A stretch of 64,000 nt of DNA from Sphagnum magellanicum (Eukaryota; Streptophyta; Sphagnopsida; Sphagnales; Sphagnaceae). The notes under the pieces were generated by a model. The model did not search any database and was not told the DNA's origin. It worked only from the letters and a program-made list of their open reading frames with translations. Below are positions 24,415 to 35,971 of this stretch, in pieces (positions within the stretch are counted from its first letter, which is position 1; each line of letters opens with the position of its first letter). The translations under genes were made by a program, and so were the position numbers. Where the stretch lies: the NCBI GenBank assembly GCA_021904315.1, contig CM038913.1, forward strand, positions 6,075,958 to 6,139,957. Reading direction: 5' to 3'.

Positions 24415-24495
24415 AAATATTGTGGTGCCATGGTTAAGGACTTGTTCCCCAAAGTGGAGGTGGGGGAGTTCAAATCTTCCCACTTGCAAGCCTAA
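24415..24495 (+). repeat. tRNA-derived SINE-like segment
   Basis: A possible A box (TGGTGCCATGGTTAAGG) is followed about 45 bases later by a good B box (GTTCAAATC). The order and spacing suit a pol III internal promoter of a tRNA-derived SINE. I could not fold a complete cloverleaf, so a functional tRNA gene is unlikely. Confidence 0.35.
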
Positions 24496-24502
24496 ACACT
24501 TA

Positions 24503-25406
24503 AATATCCAGTTGGTCCAACAACAAAATGAAGGCCAAGTACAACTCATATGAGGGGGAGTGCTTTGTAGTTGTTTGGGTTGTTTCATCATTCTGATGTT
24601 ATCTTTATGGTAGCCCATTCATTTTGATTGTCAATCACTAACTTTTGAAATTCCTTATGGAATTAAATCGACCCACAAGAAAGTTGGCCAAGTGGGCACT
24701 CATCCTATAGGAGTACAATTTTGATATAATTCATAGTCCTTGTAAGGTTAATCATGATGCAAATGGGTTGAATTAAAACCCAAGTTCCAACGAAAAATAT
24801 ACCATTAAATCTCGTTGGCATGGTGATGTGGATTTGGAGGTGGTACCAAAATGGCATGCTTCTACATACCATTGTGCCTTATTGGGGTGTTTTGGGGATG
24901 TCCTTCATATTAGTGTGCATGATAGGGATCCTCGTGATGTGGACATGGAATTGAAGTACATTTATGATGATGCACTTATCATTGCATATTTGCAAGCAAG
25001 TGAATTTCCAATTGGATTAATACTCAAGGAAAGATTATATGTGTGCGTAAGGCCAAGCAATTCAAATGGGAAGGTAATTCCCTCCTACGAGTATGGGCAG
25101 TTGGACAAGTGAAGGTTATGCCTTGCCCAAAACAATGTGAGAGCCTTGTGAGGCATGTTCATGAATAATTGGGCCATTTTGGGGTCTATTGGACATATAG
25201 TTTGTTTTAGACACAATATTGATGGCAAAGGATATAATTGCAAGTTCAACAAATTGTTTATAGGTGTATGGTGTGTGATTGAATTTGGGTATTTTTCAAT
25301 GCACCTACACCTCACTTACAACCTTTACCAATTATGGGTTTGGGTATCAATGCAGTTTGGATTTTGCTGGCCCATTAAGTTTAACACCTCGACATAATTG
25401 ATATGT
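24503..25406 (+). mobile_element. Ty3/gypsy fragment 2, part 1: RNase H to integrase start
   Basis: It reads WSNNKMKAKYNSYEGECF (RNase H end), then RKLAKWALIL and the spacer region (IYDDALIIAYLQ, open over 24828-25112). The integrase zinc-binding part follows (HFGVYWTYS, CMVCD), then LQPLPIMGLGY and SLDFAGPLSLTPRHN. About 200 bp overlaps RNase H of fragment 1, so these are two copies of one family and not one interrupted element. The open spacer ORF has no start or family function of its own. Confidence 0.8.
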
Positions 25407-26058
25407 GGGTAGATGCAAGTTAAAGTGGCTCACTTTTTGCGACCTTATGGACTTTCTACACAATGTACTTTATTCAAATGCCACAAACGCATTGTAAAAT
25501 CATCAATTTGACAAAAATATTTATGGATCAAGATTGCCAATTTGAATAGGAATATTTATTAAGGGGAAAAATTCAATGAACATACACCAATCATACATTA
25601 TTAAATTTTTTAAGTGAACATACATATATTATAATTTGGGTTTTACATTAACATTCAAATGCATTTTTTGTTATGATTTCATTTCAATATTTTTTATAGG
25701 GACTCAATATATGGTACATGATGGGGAAAAATATGGATTGAAAAAATTACAATAAAAAATTTAACAAACAAATAACTATGGATTTTCAAATGACTATATT
25801 TGGGCTTTATTTTCAAAAGTCCCAATCTTGGTCATTTTTTGTTATATTAAATATTTTTTCCCTCTAACATGTGTAATAAATATTTTAAAAAATGGGTAGC
25901 CTTTTATATGGACTTCATTAATTAATTAATCATCACATAGGGCACACAAAACATTAGTTTTTAACGTTTTTTCATTATAATGTTAATTTTTCCATTTATA
26001 TAGACTTTTGGGACTTGGACTCTTGCCGCTTTTGAGCCATTATAGCCGGCATCTACCC
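25407..26058. mobile_element. 652-bp TIR element inserted in gypsy integrase
   Basis: It begins GGGTAGATGC and ends GCATCTACCC, a perfect 10-bp inverted repeat, with further matching TGGCTCA blocks at offset 20 from each end. It is flanked by ATGT on both sides (equivalently an 11-bp TIR with a 2-bp TG duplication). Removing it with one ATGT rejoins the integrase as RHN-stop-YVLVMIEHFSKW in one frame. It is AT-rich with no coding capacity. The superfamily is unclear. Confidence 0.75.
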
Positions 26059-26110
26059 ATGTTTTGGTTATGATTGAACATTTCTCTAAGTGGTTGGAGT
26101 TGGTTCCATT
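26059..26110 (+). mobile_element. Ty3/gypsy fragment 2, part 2: integrase core piece
   Basis: It encodes VLVMIEHFSKWLELVP of the integrase core, between two later insertions. It joins in frame to 25406 on the left and to 28907 on the right when the insertions are removed. Confidence 0.8.
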
Positions 26111-28906
26111 CATTAAAAGAAATTTTGTAATATGTCACCATTCAATTTATAACTACATGCAGTCATACAACTATTTATCATTTGCAACTTTGTTTTATCA
26201 TTTTTACAAATAGTTGTCATCTTTTAAAATTTACGACTATTTTTATGATTACGGTATGATTATTAAATCACACATCCTTCCATATTGATTAGATTATTGG
26301 ATTTTTATCTAATAATATGTTCTTATGGTCATTTGGTTACAAAATTAATTACAATTTGGTTACTTATTATGGCGTGTTTATACATTTAATGTACACTAGG
26401 GTTTTGTGGACTACATAAAGAATATATTATATATTTTTTATTTAAAGTATATTAGACATTTATTAAACTTATTTAACATATTAACGTGCATTTAAATTAT
26501 ATTCAAGGTATAATATTAAAATATATTTGACCATATTACGGGCATATTGGATTGAAAGAAAATAATTTTGATTATGTATGGTTCATTTTTAAAATACCAT
26601 ATTTATTAAGGTATGATTAAGTTATAATAGCAAGGTCATATTAATATGATATAATTGTTGCATCAAATAAATTTATTGATAAATTATTATTTAAAAAATT
26701 CATTAGTTAAGATAAAGTACGAACTAACTAATTTTATTTAATCATTTACTTATATTTTAACTAATGCCAACAAACTAAGTAATCAATTATTATTTATTAG
26801 TTATTTCAAAAGAAAACTATTAATTTGAAATAATAGTTAGTTAATTAAATTTTAATTAATTTCTATCAACAAATCAATAAGTTTATAAATAGATTATATA
26901 TATTTAATATTTATCAATCAATGATTTCTCAGTAATACAACAAATATTACTTTTTATTTAATTAGTATGAAATAACTAAATATTATAAATAATATATTCA
27001 AATGATTAATATCTGATTATTCATTATTTAATTAATTTTTAAATATATGATTAAACCTGAAATATCTCAATAATCTGATAGGTAGTTAACTAATCAAAAG
27101 GTATGGTTGATGGCTAATGACTATTAATTAGTAAATATTTAGTCAGCCAATGAATAATAAAATAAATTATTCATAAATTAAATTGTATAGTTACTATTAA
27201 GAATTAATAAAAACTGATTTCCTTTTACTTAATAAATAAATAATATTCATTATATATATTTCTAATACTTAATTTTAAATTGGTTAATATTTAATCAATT
27301 ATAAAGTGGCAATTATTTATTAGTTTATTAATATTTATTAATAAAAATTCTGGTCAATAACTAATAAATATTAATTAGTTGATATCAATGGATTATTAAA
27401 ACTGATTTAATATCTACTAATTAAGTTAATAAATTAGAAATTTAGTAATCGTAGTTAATATTCAGGAATTACCAATTAATTAATAATAATTTTAAAGATA
27501 ATCAATTAACACTTAATTATTTTTTATTCAATTAGTTGACACTATCAAGTTAAAAGGTTTCTTTTCAGAGGTAAAAATAGTATTTCTAATTAAGTAATTA
27601 GATAAATAAATTATTATTATTTTATAAGTAATTTCCAAATAACTAGATATATTAAATACTTAAATGATTAATTTGTGATTTGATGAATCAATTATATAAT
27701 TTTTGACATAATTTATTATTAGTTTTGAATTATTGCTATGAACCAATTGATTAGTTATTAGAAACCATGAAAAAATAATGATCAATGTTACTTCTAAAAT
27801 TATTAAAATAATTAAACAATAATATGTAGTAAGTAGTTTTGGAAGTGGGTGGGTGGATAGGTAATTAGTTAGTTAATTAATTACTTATTCTTACCTATTT
27901 TGTTGTATAATTGACAAAACTAAAAACAAGCACAAAACTTGTGGGATAATCATTTTTAGTTACAACTAAATTTGCAATTAAGGTGCAACTAAAAGGTTTA
28001 ACACATATGTTTTTCTTCTAATGTTGTCTTACAAAGTATTTTAAAAGACGACTTTTCTTTTGATCTTACATTAAAAATCATGTGCCATTTGGGATGAGCT
28101 CAAAGAAACTAAAATCAAAACATAAAATAAAATAAAAGTATTTACATGGGTACTTTTTGAATACCCTATTTTTCTACCTTTTTACCTATTGACCTACCTT
28201 CCTATTTAAGTAGCTTGGTGGATAAATAAGTAAATAGCTTAAGTAGGTAGGTATTTTTTTATGCACAAACCTACTTACCCACCTATATAAGTAATTATTT
28301 ATTTTAATTTTTTTCCATAATTCAATCATATTCCACATGGCCATGTGTCACAATATAAATACATATAAATCAAATAATCATAATGGGTGGTTGATATCAA
28401 CATTTCAATAATGCCATATGTCAAATTTTCCTTTGTCTAAGTGTCATCATGTAAATAGTTGAAATTGAACCATGTTGATTTTTCTCATTATATATTATAG
28501 TAAATAATGTATTCAAAAATTCCAAGTTTTGCCATATGGCAAATTATGATTAAAGAATGTGTTGAAATCTATGGCCATCCATAATGGATGGTCTAGATTA
28601 ATATTTCAATAATAATATAAAAAGTTGCACAAAGATTTATTATGTCGACAAATGGCAATTAGTGGTAGGGTTATTTATTAGTTGCAAAAGAATGGTTAAT
28701 AGTTGCAAATGTTATACACCAATCAAAAGATGGAAGTGTATATATTGATTGTAAACTTCATCCATGGGAAATGTGTTGACATCATGCTAAGTCATCATTT
28801 GTAACTAAAGGTTCAATGAGATTTCATTTATGCAACTAAGGGATTTTTTAGTTGCAAAGATAGTTGCAACTATTTTTAGTCACAAATTGGCATTTTTCTA
28901 TTAATG
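26111..28906. mobile_element. 2.8-kb CACTA-like non-autonomous element
   Basis: It starts CATTAAAAGAAATTTTG and ends TTTTTCTATTAATG, giving inverted CATTAAWAGAAA termini. The flanking 3-bp duplication is ATT (26108-26110 and 28907-28909). Excision with one ATT reads VPLPDHSNEGATYAF across the junction, the expected integrase sequence, so the boundaries are exact. CACTA elements make 3-bp duplications; here both termini are CATTA, consistent with decay. Inside are subterminal TTGCAACTA words, an AT-only array (26.5-27.8 kb) and TAGGTAGG islands. No transposase is visible. Confidence 0.8.
26500..27830. repeat. AT-only TTAATTA/AATTAGT-type array
   Basis: More than 1.2 kb consists of AATTAGT, TTAATTA and AAATATT variants with very few G or C. 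It lies inside the 26111-28906 element and not in the interrupted gypsy. Confidence 0.6.
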
Positions 28907-29520
28907 ATTACCGGATCATAGCAATGAAGGGGCAACATATGCATTTTTGGATATAGTACTTAATAAGTTTGGGACTCAAGCTGAAGTTTTCACTAACCAA
29001 GGTACAAAATTCCATGGGGAATTCCAAGAATTATGTGAGAAAACATTGATTAATCATCGCACGACTTCACAATACCATCTTGAAATAAACAGGTTAGCTA
29101 AACGGACGGCGTAAACAGTGAAATGAGGTTTGTGAAAATATGGTCTTCACAAGGGCCATATTTGGGATTAGGACTTACAACTACCGTGGCTAACTATGGG
29201 GTATAGGTTTAGTCGACAAGTTTCTCTTTCATCTTTTTCACCATACTTTTTATTATTTGCCCATGAGCCCAAATTACTAGCCTCAATTTGATGAGATGTG
29301 ATGGCAATAATCAACATGGATGATCTTAATGTGTGGATTCAGGCATCTAAGCAATTAACCATTTTGTTTTGACGTGTTATGCCCATGGCTATGGAAAATT
29401 TGGCAATTGCCCAACACTAGAATACATTCCATTATGCCACTATACGTGGAGGTGGTCGATAACCTTGGATTTCAAGGTTTGAATGATGGTTTTAGATTTT
29501 ATGGTTAGCAAGTGTGTGAA
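28907..29520 (+). mobile_element. Ty3/gypsy fragment 2, part 3: integrase core and C-terminus
   Basis: It reads PDHSNEGATYAFLD, VFTNQGTKFHGEFQELCEK, RTTSQYHLEINRLAKRT, then LQLPWLTMGYRFSRQ and FSPYFLLFAHEP. A later block reads MPMAMENLAIAQH and YATIRGGG. The second catalytic Asp (expected TDQGTEF) is Asn, and stops are scattered, so the integrase is dead. Homology fades near 29.5 kb. Confidence 0.8.
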
Positions 29521-29875
29521 ATTATGAATTAGCATATTCGTAATTAATTTTTATTTTCTTTTACAATGGTTGGGTTTCAACAAGGTTGTTGCAAGTGGTG
29601 GAACAATATTAATATTTCTAAAAGCCCTTCTAATTTAGCCAATATATATGAATTTCATCTCAAGTTATACATGCAATAATTTTTATGGTCTACAATTACA
29701 TGAATGGAAGACTAATTGTTACATGATGGCACCCTAGACACAAGCAAAGGTTTCATGATTCATCATCTCGTGAATTAGAATAGTTCAAAGGAATTTAGAT
29801 CACAGAAGGCTTGGGGTGTTGAAGGTAGGGCTAACATGGGTGTGCAATATGAAACATGCTTAAGGTGATATAGTC
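29521..29875. other. Unclassified sequence after the gypsy integrase
   Basis: Probably the decayed 3' end of the gypsy element, but I cannot align it with confidence. No LTR boundary was identified. Confidence 0.3.
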
Positions 29876-31078
29876 CATAAAAAATTATGTAATAATTTTT
29901 TTAACACCCATGTTTTAGGTTATATGTAAACTTCATTATTTAGGGTTTAGGGTTTAGTCAATAGTCACATTACAAACCTTAACACTAATGCCTAGCAAAA
30001 TTAATATCAACATTGCAAGTGGTTCACCTAGATATGGCCAAATTTGATCCTTAATTCTCTATCCATTTTTTATCAAATGGAATCATGGATTGTAGTATGT
30101 TTATAAATATAAATATAAATAATTATAATAATATTCCATGTGGCAACCCCATATGTTTTAACATGTGTCTTGATCCAACACCATTCAATTTTCAATGATG
30201 AAGATAAACTAATTAATATTGAATTAAATTTATAAACTATGTCACATGGCATTTATCAATAGTTCCATGTGTCATCATTTAAACCATCAATAATGGACAA
30301 TGAAGATAAAAGATTGTAAAACTAAATTATTTTTCTAAAAAATCAAAATTTTGGCACATGGCACAATCCAAAATGTCCACATCCAAGTATTTAGGACCAT
30401 TCAAAATGGACGTCAATGATTTGATAATTATTTTCAAATTTTAATTTATGTGAAATTGGAAAATGTGCCATATGGTGGATTTCAATTACACCAAGTGTCA
30501 CTATTCTGAACCCTTGAAACAAATGACGTGGATTAAATGATTTTTTAAAATTATATTTTCATGAAATCATCATTTTGCCACATGGATGATTCTAATTTGT
30601 CCATGTGCCACGATTTATGACCATCCATAATGAATGGCCTAGATTATAAATATTTTATAAAATCCATTTATCCTAAAACAACCCAAATATGCCACATGTC
30701 ATATTTACATAGGGCCACATGGTGACATTGTGTGTCGTTTAAAATAGACAATGAAGATATATGTGATATTTATAAAACAAAATTACAAGAAAATATTTTG
30801 TGTTGCTAAGTGGTGAGAAGTAAATGGGTTATACATTAGTTGTACATAGCGGAAACTAGTTGCAAGTTCTATACAATTGGTCAATAGATGATAGTGTATA
30901 TATTGATTATATACATGATCTAAATGAAATGTGCTTACATCATGCATTGTCATTATTTGCAATTACATGTTGGGTACAAATTCACATATGCAACTAATGA
31001 AATTTTAGTTGCAAAAGTTGGTTGCAACTCATTTTTAATCGCAAATTACAGTCACAAATTGATAGTTTTCTTCTAGTG
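29876..31078. mobile_element. CACTA-like element, same family as 26111-28906 (tentative left end)
   Basis: The right end (GATAGTTTTCTTCTAGTG, closing at 31078) has an intact inverted CACTA, CACTAGAAGAAAAC. The last 270 bp align with 28655-28906: TTGATTG(T/A) after a TGTATATA block, GACATCATGC, then TTAGTTGCAA clusters and CACAAATTG. The left end CATAAAAAATTATGTAAT matches the other element's left end only loosely, and no target duplication is seen. Confidence 0.45.
29939..29956 (+). repeat. Short interstitial telomere-like repeat
   Basis: Two and a half units of the plant telomeric heptamer TTTAGGG, lying inside AT-rich transposon DNA. The length is too short to exclude chance. Confidence 0.5.
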
Positions 31079-31664
31079 GGTTAGTTAAATTAATTAGTTA
31101 ATCTCAAACTAGTTCGTGCATGAATAAGGTTCGAGATATTTGTCATGGGATATAATCCCATCTTATGTGACCTCAAATCACTTTTGGTGATTTGAGATTC
31201 TAGAGCATAATTCATGCTTTGCAATTTTTTTTGTTATGCAAATGTTTTTGGTTTTATATGTTTTGGGCTTGGATTCATGCATTGTCGTAGGTGAGTCAAT
31301 TTTTGGTTTGGACGTAATGTACCATTTAGGGTATTTTTTATGTTATGTGTTGTGAATGTGGTGATAGTGATGGTTATGGGCACCAACATAGGAACACACA
31401 ACAAATTCTTGGGTTTTATTTGCATGTGTATAATGGAAAAGACATTTTACTATCCCAAATTCTAACTTTAAGTTTTAGGTTTAGGCTTTAGGCTCATGCA
31501 ACAACTTACGTTTGAATAAATGTCAAATAACATTAATTTGTTTAAGCACAAACCTAAACTTATTATTAAATAAACATTGGTCAATTGACAAGCTACTCCA
31601 TGTTTCATTTCTATTTGGTCTAACCTAAAATTTGTTAATGATATCAATAGCCTAATGTTAGACT
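31079..31664. other. Spacer between two CACTA-like elements
   Basis: No gene or paired repeat supported. An inverted pair CTCAAATCAC / GTGATTTGAG sits near 31.18 kb. Confidence 0.35.
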
Positions 31665-34600
31665 CACTACTAGAATTCCTTTTTCTTTTACTAAAAATTT
31701 TGGTAAAAAAAATTCATTTTGGATAGATGTCAGGAAAACCTTTTAATCATTTTGGACAAATCATTTTCAACTTGTCCATTGTGATTAGGTTGTGTACTTT
31801 TTGACCAAGCTTAGGTTGGCATTTTTTAGTCGTTTCAACTAGTATTTTTGACTGATCATTTTGATTGGTCAAACACCATTTCGACTAGGCAAATGCCACG
31901 TGGCATTTAAACAATGGCCACCCAAGTTATGCCATGTGGCATTTAAACATTGGCCATTAGGCTATGCCACGTGGATAAAACCTAAACAACCTAGGTTAAG
32001 CCTAAAATTAGATACCTACTCTTAAAGTCCTTATGTTTAAGAACCTACAAACTAAGTTCCTATGCCTAGGTCTAGGAACTTATAACTGATGACTAAGTAA
32101 ATAAGCCTATAGTAGGTTAGGGCAACATAAGCTATGACCTTTACTAGGCTTAAATGTACACCATTTAAATTAAGCTTACACCTAGATGACCTAGCTACGA
32201 AAATCCTATTTCATTTTGAATTTAAATTTTAAGGTTGAGCATTTTCAATTGGCTCATCCCAAGTGGCTTTCCTTGTTAAAATATTTTTTCTGTCTTGGAT
32301 GTTTATGGTGCATCTATTTATGCTATTCATCATTTGGAAAGGATGACAAACAACATGGGACAAACTTTTGGGAGGCAGAAACATTTTCATGTTCATACAA
32401 CATTAAAGCCTTTTAATTCACACAACATTATTCCAAAATAATTATGTAAGATACATAAATTAAATAGATAAATAAATAAATAGGCATGTAAATATGTATG
32501 TTAATTAAGTCAAATAAAAATTAATAATAGTTAATGTCTAGTTATTTAGTTATAATTAATAATTACAGCCATATTATAAATCTTTAAAATATCAAGATAA
32601 TTATATTATATTATATTATTGATTGATAATTACAAAAAAATTATAATTAATCCTTACAAATTTGACCTAATTCATTATATATTATCAATGATGTATTTGT
32701 AATAATTAATATATAACTATTTAATTACACATTCATTAGTGTATTTTAAATAAATAACTAGTTAAACAATTAGCAGTTTATCATAGGTATATAAATAGCC
32801 TACCCTATCCTATATAACTAGGTTACCTATAGGTTAAAATATAGGTGAATAGATGGAGTATGGGTAGGATTGTATAAATAAATACATCTCCATCTAAGTT
32901 ATTTGTATTTAGGTTATTTAGCCACATATTTACATTACATAAGTTAAATAGGTGGTTAACTTAACCTATGAAAAAATAATTATTGAAAAACTAATGATTG
33001 GTAAAATAATAATGTATAAACCAACCACAATGAAAGTAATTATGGAAATTTTAATGATTATTAAATTAGTAATGGCTAAACCAACCAAAATTTTAAAATA
33101 ATTATGGAAAAAATAACCATGATTAAACTAATCATGGGTAAAATAACTATGGCTAAATTAGAAATGATTAAATTAAACACAAGTAAAATAAATATGGTAA
33201 AATTAAGCATGAATTAGTAAATAAGGCCAAGTTAACCAATGATAAATATTTTATGCTAAACTAACCATGGACAAACTAAAAATGGTTAAAACTAATCATG
33301 AGTAAAATTAAACTAACCATAAGTAAAATATATATGGCCAAACTAACAACATGAATAAATATTTTATGGCTAAACCAACCATGGTTAAACTAGCTAATGA
33401 ATAAATATTTTATGACTAAATTATAAATGGTTGAACCAATCAAGAATAAAATAAATATGGTTAAACTAATAATGAATAAATATTTATGAAAAAAGCAACG
33501 ATGAGAAAATTAATTATGGCTAAAATTAGAATGATTAAAATAATTATGGAAAAATTAACCATGACTAAATTATAAACGATTAAACTAATTATGAATAAAT
33601 AAATTTGGTTAAACTAACCATTAATAAAATTAGGATGGATAAAATAACTACTGAATAAATAATTTATGAAGAAACCAATAATGAAAAAGTTAATTATGCC
33701 TAAAATTAACATGAATGAAGTAATTATGGCTAAAATAAAATGTTTAACATAATTATGGCAAAATCAACCATGGCTAAACTAAAAATGGTTACACCGACCA
33801 TGAGTAAGTAAATTTGGCTAAATTAGCCACTAATAAAATTAATATGGCTTAACTAAATTATGAATAAATTATTTTATGGCAAAATAAATTTTGAAAATTT
33901 TAATTATGGTTGATATCAAAATGGTTAAAATAACTATGGCAATATTAACCATGGCTAAACTAACCATAAGTAAATAAATTTGATTAAAGTAACCATTAAT
34001 AAAATTAATATGGCTAAACTTAAAATGTTCAAACTAATTTGGCAAAACCAACCATGATTAAAATAATAATATTTTCAAGTTAATTATGGGTCTAATAATT
34101 ATGGTTAAATTTATTAAGATAAAATAATAATATGTTAAAAATATATAGAGTTAATTTAGTTATGCTTATAGTAACCATGGTTAAATTCATTATGGCAAAA
34201 CCAATAATGACCCAACTAGTAATGTTTAAATTAATTATGTTAAATTAATTATCATGGCTAAATTTTTTAAGGCTAAGCAAACTATTGTTAAATTAATCAT
34301 GGTTAGATTAGTTATGGTTTTTTTAATTTTAATTAGTTTTTTCATAGGTAGTTGAACGATAATTAATGTTAATTTAATCAATTTAACCATAGTTAGATAA
34401 ACCATATATATATAATTAGTTTAACCATAAATAATTTGGTCATGATTCATTTAGTTATGATTAATTGACTTTTACATTTTCAAAAACTTTCCTAATTTGT
34501 CAAACATAGTCAAAATGTTACATGTGGTCCTAAAATACCCAATTAGTATTGGATTTGTAATTGGGCCTTTTGACCAAGCCTATTTTGTTAACCCCTATTG

Positions 34601-34893
34601 CTTGAGTATAATAAATGACCTTATTGATTAGGGCATTTACCAATTTGATTAAATTGGGTGGTTTTATTGACTAGGCCACTAACCAACTTAATTAGGTGAT
34701 ATTTTAAAGTCTAATTTGACTAGATGTCCGATTTGACTAATTGTCAAATTGATCATTCTAGTCAAATTGATTAATCAAAAGGTACCTATTGCCATTTAAG
34801 CCGTTGGCCTCTAGTTAAAAATACATGCCTTTTAATATAAAAAAACCCATATAATCAACATGGTTAATTTGAAAAAATAGGAATTTAGTAGTG
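31665..34893. mobile_element. 3.2-kb CACTA element with internal word array
   Basis: Left terminus CACTACTAGAATTCCTTTTT. The right terminus, reversed, is CACTACTAAATTCCTATTTT. Flanking triplets ACT (31662-31664) and ATT (34894-34896) are compatible with a diverged 3-bp duplication. TTTTGACT / GGTCAAAC words near the left end and TTTGACTA / TAGTCAAATT words near the right end form inverted subterminal repeats, as is usual for this superfamily. The 33.0-34.3 kb core is a TGGCTAAAC/AACCATGG array. There is no transposase, so it is non-autonomous. Confidence 0.7.
33000..34330. repeat. Degenerate array of TGGCTAAAC / ATGGTTAAAC words
   Basis: About 1.3 kb of AACCATGGCTAAACTAA-like words with irregular spacing. 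The reverse complement contains AACCATG and TTTAGCCA, the words of the 22-24 kb array, so the two arrays appear related and oppositely oriented. Confidence 0.6.
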
Positions 34894-35130
34894 ATTTTGC
34901 ATTCCCAAAAGTAATGGAGTTTAATTTTCAGCACAATTTTGATAAAAAAATGTAGTTAACCACCATTTGTTGGCTTATCCTTGTTCTTCAAATGTTAACA
35001 ACCATTGCCCTATGCCATAATGATCAAATAAAAATTGCTTTTCTCTTGGCCCATTTACAAAACGAAAATTTCCATTTTGCATTCGACACTTATAAGCAAT
35101 TTGCAATCACATGAATCACATGCAACTAAT

Positions 35131-35150
35131 TTTCACACAGTTGTGTGAAA
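35131..35150. repeat. Near-perfect palindrome, 9-bp arms
   Basis: TTTCACACA and TGTGTGAAA are separated by two bases. It could form a cruciform or be a protein-binding site; no neighbouring gene gives it a role. Confidence 0.5.
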
Positions 35151-35950
35151 CAAATTACAATAAATAACCAATTTCATGCGACAATTATGTATATGACATG
35201 TATATGGTATCATGTACATATACATTTATTCATATTCTTACAATTTAAATTGTATATGTAACAAGATGTGAAATTAAATAATACTATTTTTTGTAATGAC
35301 ACATGCACGTTTTTTTAGGCCAATTATTTAATGACATGTGGCATTAAAAAGCTCATTTTGGTATTTATTATTTTAAATCAATTAATTATATCTCCATTGT
35401 TCGATTTAAAGTTTATAGGATGTTGACACATGGCACTTAAGCAGGTAGGTAAATATTTTCAATTTTAAAAAAAAAATGTGGGTTTAACCTTTATTGCTAT
35501 AATGTTTTTATTGATTCATCCCAAATGCCAAGTTTGTTTTTTAATATTTTAAAGTTTTAATGCATTAGTGATATATATGCTTTACAAACTTGAAAGGTTG
35601 GACAAACAATGTGGGATAAAACTTTAGTTGCATCCTATTTTCATTTTAGTTGTAATTAATGTTGCAACTAAGATGCAACTAAAATTTTATCCCTATGCAA
35701 AACTAAACATGGCTTTTCATTTAATTTTCCCCCCTACCTTAATCATTTCAAAGGCGTTTTGTTGTTTGCAACATTTGTGTCCAATGTTCACACAAACCAA
35801 AAAAATTACAATGATAACACAAGAAAAAAGAACAACAATAACAAAGGAAAAAGTAAAACAAGCAACAAAAAAAGAAAAAAAGGAAGAAAGAATAATGAAA
35901 AAATTGTACAAAGTTTATTTCAAAAATACAATAAAAGAAAAAAAACTTGA

Positions 35951-35971
35951 ATAATAATAATAATAATAAGG
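35951..35971. repeat. (AAT)n microsatellite
   Basis: Seven consecutive AAT triplets following a purine-rich tract. Confidence 0.7.

Noticed and set aside
24415-24495. Functional tRNA gene
   Set aside because: The B box is good but no full acceptor stem or cloverleaf could be drawn; a SINE head is more likely.
24828-25112. 94-codon ORF as an independent gene
   Set aside because: It is the spacer between RNase H and integrase of the gypsy fragment, flanked in register by those domains.
29414-29430. CACTAGAATACATTCC as a possible left end of the CACTA-like element closing at 31078
   Set aside because: The sequence around it reads through as gypsy integrase C-terminus (NLAIAQH and following), so it is host and not a terminus.
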